Origin: Lentzea aerocolonigenes
GTDB lineage: Bacteria > Actinomycetota > Actinomycetes > Mycobacteriales > Pseudonocardiaceae
Assembly: GCF_000955955.1 (NCBI RefSeq)
Contig: NZ_JYJG01000414.1
Location: 1 to 21,881, forward strand
DNA length: 21,881 nt
Direction of reading: 5' to 3'
Part shown: positions 1 through 6,798 of the stretch, piece by piece
How the letters are laid out: the number at the start of each line of letters is the position of its first letter
Numbering within the stretch: the stretch's first letter is position 1
Notes under the pieces: model-generated
Database searches by the model: none
Told to the model about the DNA's origin: nothing
The model's input: the letters and a program-made list of their open reading frames with translations, nothing else
Position numbers and translations under genes: made by a program

Positions 1-6
1 CGCCCT

Positions 7-633
7 TCACTCCTGGTGAATCCGCCGGTGCAACGACTCCATCCGCTCATCGAGCTGAGCCGCGATCATCGCCGAAGACATCAGCTCAGCCATGAAGTCG
101 GCAGGCGGACTGTCGTCGTACTTGTAGAACAGCTTGTGCTCCAGCGTCGCCCAGAAGTCCATGGCGATCGTGCGCAGCTGCACCTCGACCTTCACGTGCT
201 CGACCCGGTCGGACAGGAACACCGGAATCCGCACGATCAAATGCAGACTCCGGTACCCGTTCGGCTTGGGCGTCGCGATGTAGTCCTTGGTGCGCAGGAT
301 CTCCACGTCGTGCTGCCGCGCCAGCATCTCCGAGACGCGGTACACGTCCGACACGAACGGGCAGATCACCCGCACGCCCGCGATGTCGTCCAGCACCTCG
401 CCGATCGAGTCGACGTCGAGCGGCAAGCCCTTGCGGCGGAGCTTGTCCAGGATGCCCTCGGGCTTCTTCACCCGGTTGGTGATGTGCTCGATCGGGTCGT
501 GCCGGTGGACCGAGTCGAACTCCTCGCTGAGGATGCGGAGCTTCGTCATGAGCTCCTCGATCGCGAACTTGTGGACGAGCAACCGCCGTTCGAGGTCGCG
601 AAGGAGGCTGAGGTCGTCGGCCAAGTCGGTCAC
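7..633 (-). CDS. RelA/SpoT-domain small alarmone synthetase (RelQ/YjbM type)
   Basis: Predicted to make (p)ppGpp by moving pyrophosphate from ATP to GDP/GTP in the cytoplasm. The 208-residue product has the length and layout of single-domain RelQ/YjbM enzymes, with no HD hydrolase, TGS or ACT domain. Visible motifs are the basic substrate-binding stretch HITNRVKKPEGILDKLRRK (about 50-68), the metal-binding DIAGVRV (83-89), the G-loop KPNGYRSLH (123-131), and EVQLRT followed by DFWATLEH (about 150-166) with the catalytic Glu. All key positions look intact. I chose the GTG at 633 because it matches the family's N-terminus. An in-frame GTG at 723 would add a Pro/Ser-rich leader lying inside the upstream gene. 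The gene starts 16 bp after the GAP1/SLATT gene and closes the operon, so it is probably co-transcribed with that system. Family call is confident; toxic versus regulatory role is unknown. Confidence 0.9.
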   Translation of the reverse strand: MTDLADDLSLLRDLERRLLVHKFAIEELMTKLRILSEEFDSVHRHDPIEHITNRVKKPEGILDKLRRKGLPLDVDSIGEVLDDIAGVRVICPFVSDVYRVSEMLARQHDVEILRTKDYIATPKPNGYRSLHLIVRIPVFLSDRVEHVKVEVQLRTIAMDFWATLEHKLFYKYDDSPPADFMAELMSSAMIAAQLDERMESLHRRIHQE

Positions 634-649
634 AACACCAGAATACTGA

Positions 650-2602
650 TCACCCGGACTGCTTTCCGGAGGTGGTGAGCTGGGCGAGCCAGTCGTCGTT
701 CTGCCGGGCGATGACCTGCTCACACCCCGTGACGAAGGTGTCCTCCAGTGCCGGGTCCGGTCGTTCGGGCAGGGTGCGGGCCAGTTCTTCCAGGTCGTGG
801 ACAGTGCGGTGGAAGCGGACGATCAGGCGGTCGTAGCCGGTTTGGGCGATGTGAGCCGTGACGGCACCGGCGATGGTGGTGAGCAGACCCGCCCAGACGG
901 CCAGTTGGTAGCCCTGCACGGCACCGACCGCGGCCAGGGCGGCGGCCATGCCCTGGAACACGTACTCGGCCAGGCGCAGGTGCCGCAGGTTGCGTTGCAG
1001 ACGTCGAGCGGTGGCGCGGTGGTAGGAGATCTGGTCGCGCACCCGGTTGTCCACATAGGAGCGGAGGTCGTAGATCAACGGCGTTTCGCCCGCCGCCTCG
1101 TGCATCGGCTCACCGCCTTCGAAACGGGCGATGTTCTCGGTGAGCAACGCCACGGCTCGACGGTCGCGGTACGGGGTCGCGCCCGCGAGGTACTTGCACA
1201 CCTCGGCCTTCACCTGCTCGGCGACGATTCGTGACCGGGTCCACTGCATGCGCTCGGCCGGTTCCTTGACCGCGCGGAACCAGATGCCGAGCATGACCAG
1301 CGCGGCGGTCACCACGGCCGCCCCGATGCTCGCGACCGGCGGCCAGGAGGCGTTGAACTGCGCGGCGACCACCGTGAGCACCGCACTGCCGGCGAGAGTG
1401 CCGAGCACTCCCAGGCGGTACGAACCGGCACGGCGCTTGAACATGTTGGCGGAACGGCACCACGCCTCGTGCTTGCCCCACATCTTGCGCGCGAGCCGTT
1501 CGTCGACAGGAGGTCGCGCAACCATCCTCGCAGGTTCTGCGACGGGATGACGTACCTGCTCGACGCCCTGCTCGGCCAGCCAGCGGCGACTGATCGCGGC
1601 GTCGAAACCGGTGTAGCCCTTGGCGCGCTGAGCCTGCACGAACGTCGCGACGAACGGGTCCGGTGCGTTGACCCGGTCCTCGATCCACGCGCAGATCTGG
1701 TCGTGCCACGCCTCACCGTCGATCTGCGCGGCCAGTTCGGCGAACTGCACCAGCCGGTGCGGCAGCGGTGCGTCGCCGTGCACGAGATCGGGTGCGGGCC
1801 AGGTCGCATGAGGTTCTTCGCGCACGGGTTCCCCGATGATCACGGTGGGCGTGTCGTCGAACGCGGGAATCGGCGCCGGATCCACCTGCCTGAGTTCGGC
1901 GAGCCACTCCTCAGCGGGTTTGGTGGCCCAGTCGTTCGCACGGGGAGCCTCCCGCACGTCGATGCGCTGCCGTTCCTCCTGTGCCTCAGCGGCCGGTGAC
2001 GGCGGCCGGGACAGGAAGACCACCCGCGGCAGGTTCGGGCGGGTGTCGTCCTGCTCGTAGGTCGAGAACGTCCACTCGCGGTCGGGTTTCACCGCCCGCA
2101 GCGCCCACATCACCGGCAGCTCCAGGCCTTCGGGCACTCCGATCACGCTGTAGGCGCCCGTGGGCCAGGCCAGGACCCGCGCGAAGATCGGCAGCAGCAT
2201 CGGGTCGTCCATCGGGTCCGGCTGCCCGGTGAACTCGGCAGGGTCGACGTCGTGCAACTGGTTGCTGCGCGGCCTGTCGTCGAGCCAGCCGCTCCAGCAG
2301 GTCATGGCCGGGACGAGCCGGGCGATCGTGCGGCGGTCGCTGACCAGGGCGTGCGCGACGTTGCGGCCGACATCGCCGGGACGAGCCGAGCGGCGCAGCA
2401 GTGCGGCGGTGCCGTCCGGGAAGGACAGGTGGCTGAACGAGGTGCTCGGGGTGGTCCCGAGCTCGCCCAGCAACCTCACGTGAGAGCGCAGCTTCTCGTT
2501 CCAGCCGTCCCACGCGTCGGCGTCGTGGCTGGCGAACGAGGCCGCGACGAGGTTCATCCCCTTGCTGTCGCTGACGGCGAACAGCAGCTGCTGAACGCTC
2601 AC
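650..2602 (-). CDS. GAP1-like protein with C-terminal tandem SLATT/DUF4231 two-TM effector modules
   Basis: A 650-residue protein in two halves. The N-terminal part (about 1-240) begins with a VQQLLFAVSDSKG strand and has GRNVAHALVSD near 80-90, resembling the N-terminal domain of GTPase-associated protein 1 (GAP1). That match is from memory and moderate. The C-terminal half (about 370-645) looks like two SLATT units. The first has TM pairs near 397-416 and 424-442, then WTRSRIVAEQVKAEV and a PYRDR segment. The second has the DUF4231-like YVDNRVRDQISYHRATARR, TMs near 547-566 and 567-586, and a closing WLAQL helix. SLATT proteins are proposed membrane-perturbing effectors in nucleotide-gated conflict systems. 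It sits 61 bp downstream of the GTPase and 16 bp before the alarmone synthetase. The start is the GTG at 2602 after a G-rich stretch; a GTG at 2644 is possible but would add a basic, non-conserved leader. Confidence 0.78.
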   Translation of the reverse strand: MSVQQLLFAVSDSKGMNLVAASFASHDADAWDGWNEKLRSHVRLLGELGTTPSTSFSHLSFPDGTAALLRRSARPGDVGRNVAHALVSDRRTIARLVPAMTCWSGWLDDRPRSNQLHDVDPAEFTGQPDPMDDPMLLPIFARVLAWPTGAYSVIGVPEGLELPVMWALRAVKPDREWTFSTYEQDDTRPNLPRVVFLSRPPSPAAEAQEERQRIDVREAPRANDWATKPAEEWLAELRQVDPAPIPAFDDTPTVIIGEPVREEPHATWPAPDLVHGDAPLPHRLVQFAELAAQIDGEAWHDQICAWIEDRVNAPDPFVATFVQAQRAKGYTGFDAAISRRWLAEQGVEQVRHPVAEPARMVARPPVDERLARKMWGKHEAWCRSANMFKRRAGSYRLGVLGTLAGSAVLTVVAAQFNASWPPVASIGAAVVTAALVMLGIWFRAVKEPAERMQWTRSRIVAEQVKAEVCKYLAGATPYRDRRAVALLTENIARFEGGEPMHEAAGETPLIYDLRSYVDNRVRDQISYHRATARRLQRNLRHLRLAEYVFQGMAAALAAVGAVQGYQLAVWAGLLTTIAGAVTAHIAQTGYDRLIVRFHRTVHDLEELARTLPERPDPALEDTFVTGCEQVIARQNDDWLAQLTTSGKQSG

Positions 2603-2663
2603 ACACCCACCCCAGTGCCTTCTGGGAGGTCGAGTGACCCACACAGCGATATCGTCGACCGGT

Positions 2664-3734
2664 TCACGTGCCTACCTCCAGAGCCTCGGGGTGGTCGACC
2701 AGTCCGCTCATGGCGAGCAGCGCGAGCAACGGGCGCAGCACGCGAGCCGGCCGGACACCGCGCGGGAACAGGTTGTTCTCGTCGGCCTGCGATCCGGTCG
2801 CCGACACGACGTGCAAGGTGCTGCGCTCGAACCGTTCGAAGACGTCGAGCATGTGCTTCGCCTCGTACCGGTCGAGGAACGCGTAGACGTCGCGGGACTC
2901 CTCGCGGAAAGCCTGAGCGTCCAACGGTTCGCGCAGATCGTCCTGCCGGATCCAGTAGTCGACCGGATGTTCGTAGCGCAGTTCGTCCGCTTTGGACAGA
3001 ACGACCGCGACCGGCAGCTTCTTCATGTCCGCCCGACGGCCCATCCGTTCCAGCGCACCGGAGAACGCCGGGTTGCGGTCCACGTCCTTGTCGCCGCGCA
3101 GCTGCGGAACCGCGCTCGCCGGATGGTCGACGAACATCAACGCGGTCGCACCGAGCACGAACTGGCCGCCCAGCGAATTCGGCCCGGACTGCACGAAGTC
3201 CTCGCCGGCCACGTCGAAGAACACGATCGGCCGGGTACTCCCGGATGCCGTGCGGACCAGGAGATAGGTGGCGAAGTCCTCGCGGAGATCCTTGGTGGCG
3301 TTGAGCTTGTTGCCGCGCATGAGCTGGTCGATCTCGCGCTGGAACGCCGCGTGCCGCAGTTCGTCGGCCGGTTCGAACGTGAGGCCGTGGTGGCGCAGAT
3401 CGCCGCGCAACGCCTCGTGGATCATCGCGGTCAGCAGGTGGGTCTTGCCGGACGCGTGCCGGCCGACCATGCCGATCACGATCGGGTCTCCGTGGTCGCG
3501 GTGCGAGACCGGCAGGTAGTGCTCGTGGTTCTCCTTGCCGGGATTGGGGCACTTCACGTAGCAACGAGCGCGGCGATCCTTGCGCTTCACCTCGTTGGTG
3601 ATGCCGGACAGGTCGGCCTTGACCCAGCGGGCACCGCTGTCGTCGACCACCCGCCGGTACAGGGCGTCCTCGCGCCAGGCGAAGGACTCCAGGCAGATCG
3701 GGCACTGCACGCGTTGGGCACTGGGAGTCGTCAT
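2664..3734 (-). CDS. Zinc-ribbon TRAFAC-type GTPase (double-GTPase 2-like)
   Basis: A 356-residue soluble protein. A small zinc-ribbon is suggested by CPIC (Cys11, Cys14) and CYVKC (Cys58, Cys62). The P-loop is GRHASGKT at 91-98, the Walker B/G3 motif is FFDVAGED around 172-179, the base-specificity motif is LSKAD at 246-250 (a variant of NKxD), and VVSATG near 309-314 fits G5. This set supports GTP binding and hydrolysis. The layout fits the GTPases Pfam calls double-GTPase 2, found beside GAP1 proteins. It is expected to act as the molecular switch of the operon. The ATG overlaps the stop of the upstream pseudokinase in a TGATG arrangement, implying translational coupling. Family membership rests on motifs, with no search run. 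Confidence 0.85.
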   Translation of the reverse strand: MTTPSAQRVQCPICLESFAWREDALYRRVVDDSGARWVKADLSGITNEVKRKDRRARCYVKCPNPGKENHEHYLPVSHRDHGDPIVIGMVGRHASGKTHLLTAMIHEALRGDLRHHGLTFEPADELRHAAFQREIDQLMRGNKLNATKDLREDFATYLLVRTASGSTRPIVFFDVAGEDFVQSGPNSLGGQFVLGATALMFVDHPASAVPQLRGDKDVDRNPAFSGALERMGRRADMKKLPVAVVLSKADELRYEHPVDYWIRQDDLREPLDAQAFREESRDVYAFLDRYEAKHMLDVFERFERSTLHVVSATGSQADENNLFPRGVRPARVLRPLLALLAMSGLVDHPEALEVGT

Positions 3735-4678
3735 CAGATCACCGCCACGAGGATCGCGATCGCCGCCACGACCAAGAACACGACGACGGCCAGCGGAACG
3801 AGAGGAATCTGCTGCGGTTTGGGGGAAACAGGCGCCAGGCGGGACACGGTCGGTTGCAGAACCGGCTTCTCCGCCACCTTCGGCGGCCGCAGCTCGTCGA
3901 ACCTGTCGTAGCCCGGCTTCATCGCGGACGTCACGTCGACCGGGCGCGGCAGAGGATCCCTGTCGTTCAACCGTTCCAGCATCTGCACCGCCGTCGGACG
4001 CAGGCGTGGATCCGGGTCGAAGACGCCACGCAGCAACGAGGCCAGCACCTCGGGCTGCGACGCCAGGTCCGGAGTGTCTCCCACCGCCACGCTCCTGCCG
4101 GTGAACAGCTCGTAGACCACCCGGCCCGCCGCGCGCACGTCGTGGCCCGGATGCGCGACAGAACCGTTGCGGGACAAGCGCGACGCCTCACCGGTGCCCA
4201 CGGCGTGCTCGAGATTGGTCAGCTGGGTCGTGGCGCCGTCCCAGCACAACGACGAGAGCCCGACCGCGCCGTGCACCAGGTCCACCGCGTCGAGCTGGGC
4301 CAGAGCCCGGAACAGGCCGATCATGAACCGGCGGCGTTCGTCGATCAGCAACGTCCGCAGACCGCCGTCGACGCACTTGCCGATCGGTGGTTCCAGCAGC
4401 AGGAACGGTTCCGCCGAGTCGAAGTCGTAGCCGACGATCCGCGGCAGCTCCGGCAACGGCCTGAGGTAGCGGGTGTGCAGCCGGGTCAACGCGCGGATCT
4501 CGTTGTCCAGCAGCACTTCCGCGGTCGCCAGCTCGACCGGGTTGGCCTCGGCCGGCAACGACCTGAGCACCAGCGTGGTGCCGTCGTCGGTTTTCACGCG
4601 GTCCGCGTCGAGCGACTGAACCTGCCAGGCCGCCTCGCGGCCGGACGGATCCCGGCCGGACAAGGTCTCGTGGGTCAC
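3734..4678 (-). CDS. Tail-anchored protein kinase-like protein, probably a pseudokinase
   Basis: A 314-residue protein with a eukaryotic-type kinase fold but degraded catalytic motifs. The C-helix Glu may be in LDNEIRAL (about 57-64). The expected VAIK lysine is absent from the TTLVLRSL strand. The HRD loop reads HGAVGLSSL (136-144), with neither the catalytic Asp nor the following Asn, and DFG is replaced by NLEHA (155-159). The C-lobe signature HDVRAAGRVVYELFTGR (179-195) and DPDPRLRPTA (221-230) are well kept, so the fold is probably intact. A Pro-rich linker leads to a hydrophobic segment at about 292-314 that ends the protein, suggesting a tail anchor with the kinase-like domain in the cytoplasm. 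The GTG start shares a GTGA with the stop of the upstream gene. A scaffold or nucleotide-sensing role is inferred; catalysis looks unlikely. Confidence 0.82.
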   Translation of the reverse strand: MTHETLSGRDPSGREAAWQVQSLDADRVKTDDGTTLVLRSLPAEANPVELATAEVLLDNEIRALTRLHTRYLRPLPELPRIVGYDFDSAEPFLLLEPPIGKCVDGGLRTLLIDERRRFMIGLFRALAQLDAVDLVHGAVGLSSLCWDGATTQLTNLEHAVGTGEASRLSRNGSVAHPGHDVRAAGRVVYELFTGRSVAVGDTPDLASQPEVLASLLRGVFDPDPRLRPTAVQMLERLNDRDPLPRPVDVTSAMKPGYDRFDELRPPKVAEKPVLQPTVSRLAPVSPKPQQIPLVPLAVVVFLVVAAIAILVAVI

Positions 4679-6798
4679 TGCGTCTGCACCTCGCGTTCGA
4701 CGTACCTGGCGAGGATCGGGGTCAGCCTCAGCGCTCCCACCGCGTCGCCCTTGGTGCGGATGACCTCGTCGGAACCGTTGTCGATCGGCGGGAGATCCAT
4801 GTCCCCGGACGCGAAGTGCACGACCTTCGCGCCGTCTGCCTGCAGCAGGCGGACGTCCTCCGCGGCGCACAGCTGGGTCATCCGGCTGCGTTCGGTGAGC
4901 TGCAGGATGTGCCGCGACGACGCCGAGCTCTGCCACAGCGTCGCCGCGAGCCTGCGTCGTGGTCCGTCGTCGGTCACGAACGACGGCAGCTCGCGCAGAC
5001 CGGCGTGTTCGAGGTGGTCGTCGTACGCCGCAAGAAGATCCCGCGCTCGCACCAGGGACCGCTGCGAGTCGCCGGACAGCGGCAGACGTGAGGCGATCGC
5101 GTCGAACGACGGCCGCAGCACTTCCAGCGTGACGGCGACGAGATCGTGGTGCAGCACCTCGGCGAGACCGGCGGAGGAGTCTCCGAACGTGTGCCCGACG
5201 TCGGGGTCCTTGGCGTCGATCGCTTCCCGGAACACCTCGACCACCGCGTCGACCCCGCCCGCGACCACGAGCAGCGAGTCCGCGAGCCGGCGGCTGCGAT
5301 CAGCGGGCGACCAGCGTTGCGCGATGGTCCGCGACACCTGGTCGGACAGCCGTTTGTCGGCTGCGGCGGCCTGCCGCAACGGCACCTCGTCCCGCCACTG
5401 GCCGACCACCCTGCGCCACACCAGGTAGGTCGACAGCAGCGCGATGGTGGCCAGCCCCAGCAGGATGCCGGTGGCGATGAGCGGGCCCGGTGACCAGTTG
5501 TTCGCGTTGCCCAGTCCGATCGCGCCGCACAGGCTCGACGCGAAGAACGTGATCGCGTAGAGGAAAGCGAGATCGAGGCCGGCCGGAGCGGTGGCGGACA
5601 CCAGGGTGACCAGGCCGAGCCACAGCGGCACCATGAGCAGCAACGGCCAGGCGCCCAGACCTGACGCGAGTGTGCTGACCAGCGTCGTCGCGCCGGCCAC
5701 CGCGATCAGGAACCCGACCGGCCGCGACCAGACCTGGACCGGTGGCGGTGAGATCAGGCCCCGTGCCCACTTCTCCAGGTCCGCCGCCGAGTCCTGCTCG
5801 GTGAACGCGAGGCTGCGCGCGGCCCCGAGCTGGTTGCCCAGCCTGCGGGCCTGCTCGGCGATTCCGGGCAGGGTGCGGCCGCCGATCAGCTCCGTCGTCA
5901 CGGCCTTGCGGACGGCCTCGGCCATCTCCTCCGAGTTGACCGGCGCGGGGGAGGGCAGACCCTGCTCGACCAGCTCGCCGGGCGGCGGATAGCCCTCGGC
6001 GAGGCTGGAGTCCACGTCCACCAACGCTTTGCGCGCGACCCGGTGGTGCCGCAGCAAGGCGTTGCCGGCCGCGGCGAGCCGATCCAGCACGACCCGGTGC
6101 GCCTGCTTCAGGCCGAAGAGCCCGCGCCAGGTCCGCCACCGGTCGATCGACCGCTGCGCCGCCTGCAGCTCGCGCTGGGCGTGCGACATCGCGTCGTACA
6201 GCGGCGATCCCTGGCGCACCGAGGTCGCGTCGCCTTCCGTGGCGGAACGGAACACCGAGGTCAGCTCGGTCGACTCGCGGTCGTGCAGCCGTGCCGCGAC
6301 GCCCGTGGCCACCAGTTGCTGCAACGCTCGGAGTTTCAACGACCGCATCATGCCCGGCTCGACGACCGCGTAGTCCACGGCCAGACCAGGACTCGCGGCC
6401 TGGTGCGGCATCACGCCGACGTTCGCGAGCACCCGGTCGAACACCTTGGGCAACCGCAGTGCGGCCAGCAGATCGTCCACAGTGGACTCGGTCGATCCGG
6501 CGCCAGGTCGTTGCGAGCCGCCTTCCCACGGCACACCAAGACCGTCGCCGACCCACAGCGTCACGCCGACACCGGCGAGGGCGGACGGTGTGCGCAACAC
6601 CGGGTCGGCGCCGAGGCCGCCGACCGCCACCAGCACGACCCCGGTGACCTGCGGCAGGCGCGCAAGCTGTTCGAAGTAGGTGTGGTGCTCGCTCAGGGCG
6701 TCGGTGGTGTCGATCACCAGCACGCGACTCGACGGCTGGTTCGGCACCGGGACCTCCGGCGTGCGGAGGTCCAGCGTCAGCACGGGATCAGGGTTCAC
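4675..6798 (-). CDS. Four-TM protein of unknown function in the GTPase/tubulin operon
   Basis: I do not recognise this 707-residue protein. The N-terminal portion contains alternating hydrophobic strands (RVLVIDTTD near 25-33, VVLVAVGGLG near 54-63, VTLWVGDGLG near 79-88), suggesting an alpha/beta domain. A helical stretch with RWRTWRGLFGLKQAHR follows near 220-235. Four hydrophobic segments lie near 360-380, 384-401, 408-430 and 438-461, then a roughly 245-residue soluble C-terminal region rich in Arg, Leu and Ala. Both large soluble parts are expected on the same side of the membrane, probably cytoplasmic. The GTG at 6798 was chosen because it overlaps the tubulin gene's stop as GTGA, the same junction style as at its own 3' end, with a weak GGATGG upstream. 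An ATG at 6810 is an alternative. It may be a membrane platform for the operon. Confidence 0.8.
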   Translation of the reverse strand: MNPDPVLTLDLRTPEVPVPNQPSSRVLVIDTTDALSEHHTYFEQLARLPQVTGVVLVAVGGLGADPVLRTPSALAGVGVTLWVGDGLGVPWEGGSQRPGAGSTESTVDDLLAALRLPKVFDRVLANVGVMPHQAASPGLAVDYAVVEPGMMRSLKLRALQQLVATGVAARLHDRESTELTSVFRSATEGDATSVRQGSPLYDAMSHAQRELQAAQRSIDRWRTWRGLFGLKQAHRVVLDRLAAAGNALLRHHRVARKALVDVDSSLAEGYPPPGELVEQGLPSPAPVNSEEMAEAVRKAVTTELIGGRTLPGIAEQARRLGNQLGAARSLAFTEQDSAADLEKWARGLISPPPVQVWSRPVGFLIAVAGATTLVSTLASGLGAWPLLLMVPLWLGLVTLVSATAPAGLDLAFLYAITFFASSLCGAIGLGNANNWSPGPLIATGILLGLATIALLSTYLVWRRVVGQWRDEVPLRQAAAADKRLSDQVSRTIAQRWSPADRSRRLADSLLVVAGGVDAVVEVFREAIDAKDPDVGHTFGDSSAGLAEVLHHDLVAVTLEVLRPSFDAIASRLPLSGDSQRSLVRARDLLAAYDDHLEHAGLRELPSFVTDDGPRRRLAATLWQSSASSRHILQLTERSRMTQLCAAEDVRLLQADGAKVVHFASGDMDLPPIDNGSDEVIRTKGDAVGALRLTPILARYVEREVQTQ

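Noticed and set aside
7..633. Calling the alarmone synthetase a toxSAS toxin
   Set aside because: Its length and motifs fit RelQ-type regulators, and no antitoxin gene is adjacent within the window. Toxicity cannot be read from the sequence.
3854..5428. A 524-codon open frame on the plus strand spanning the pseudokinase and four-TM genes
   Set aside because: It has low-complexity Arg/Ser composition, crosses two well-supported minus-strand genes, and has no domain.
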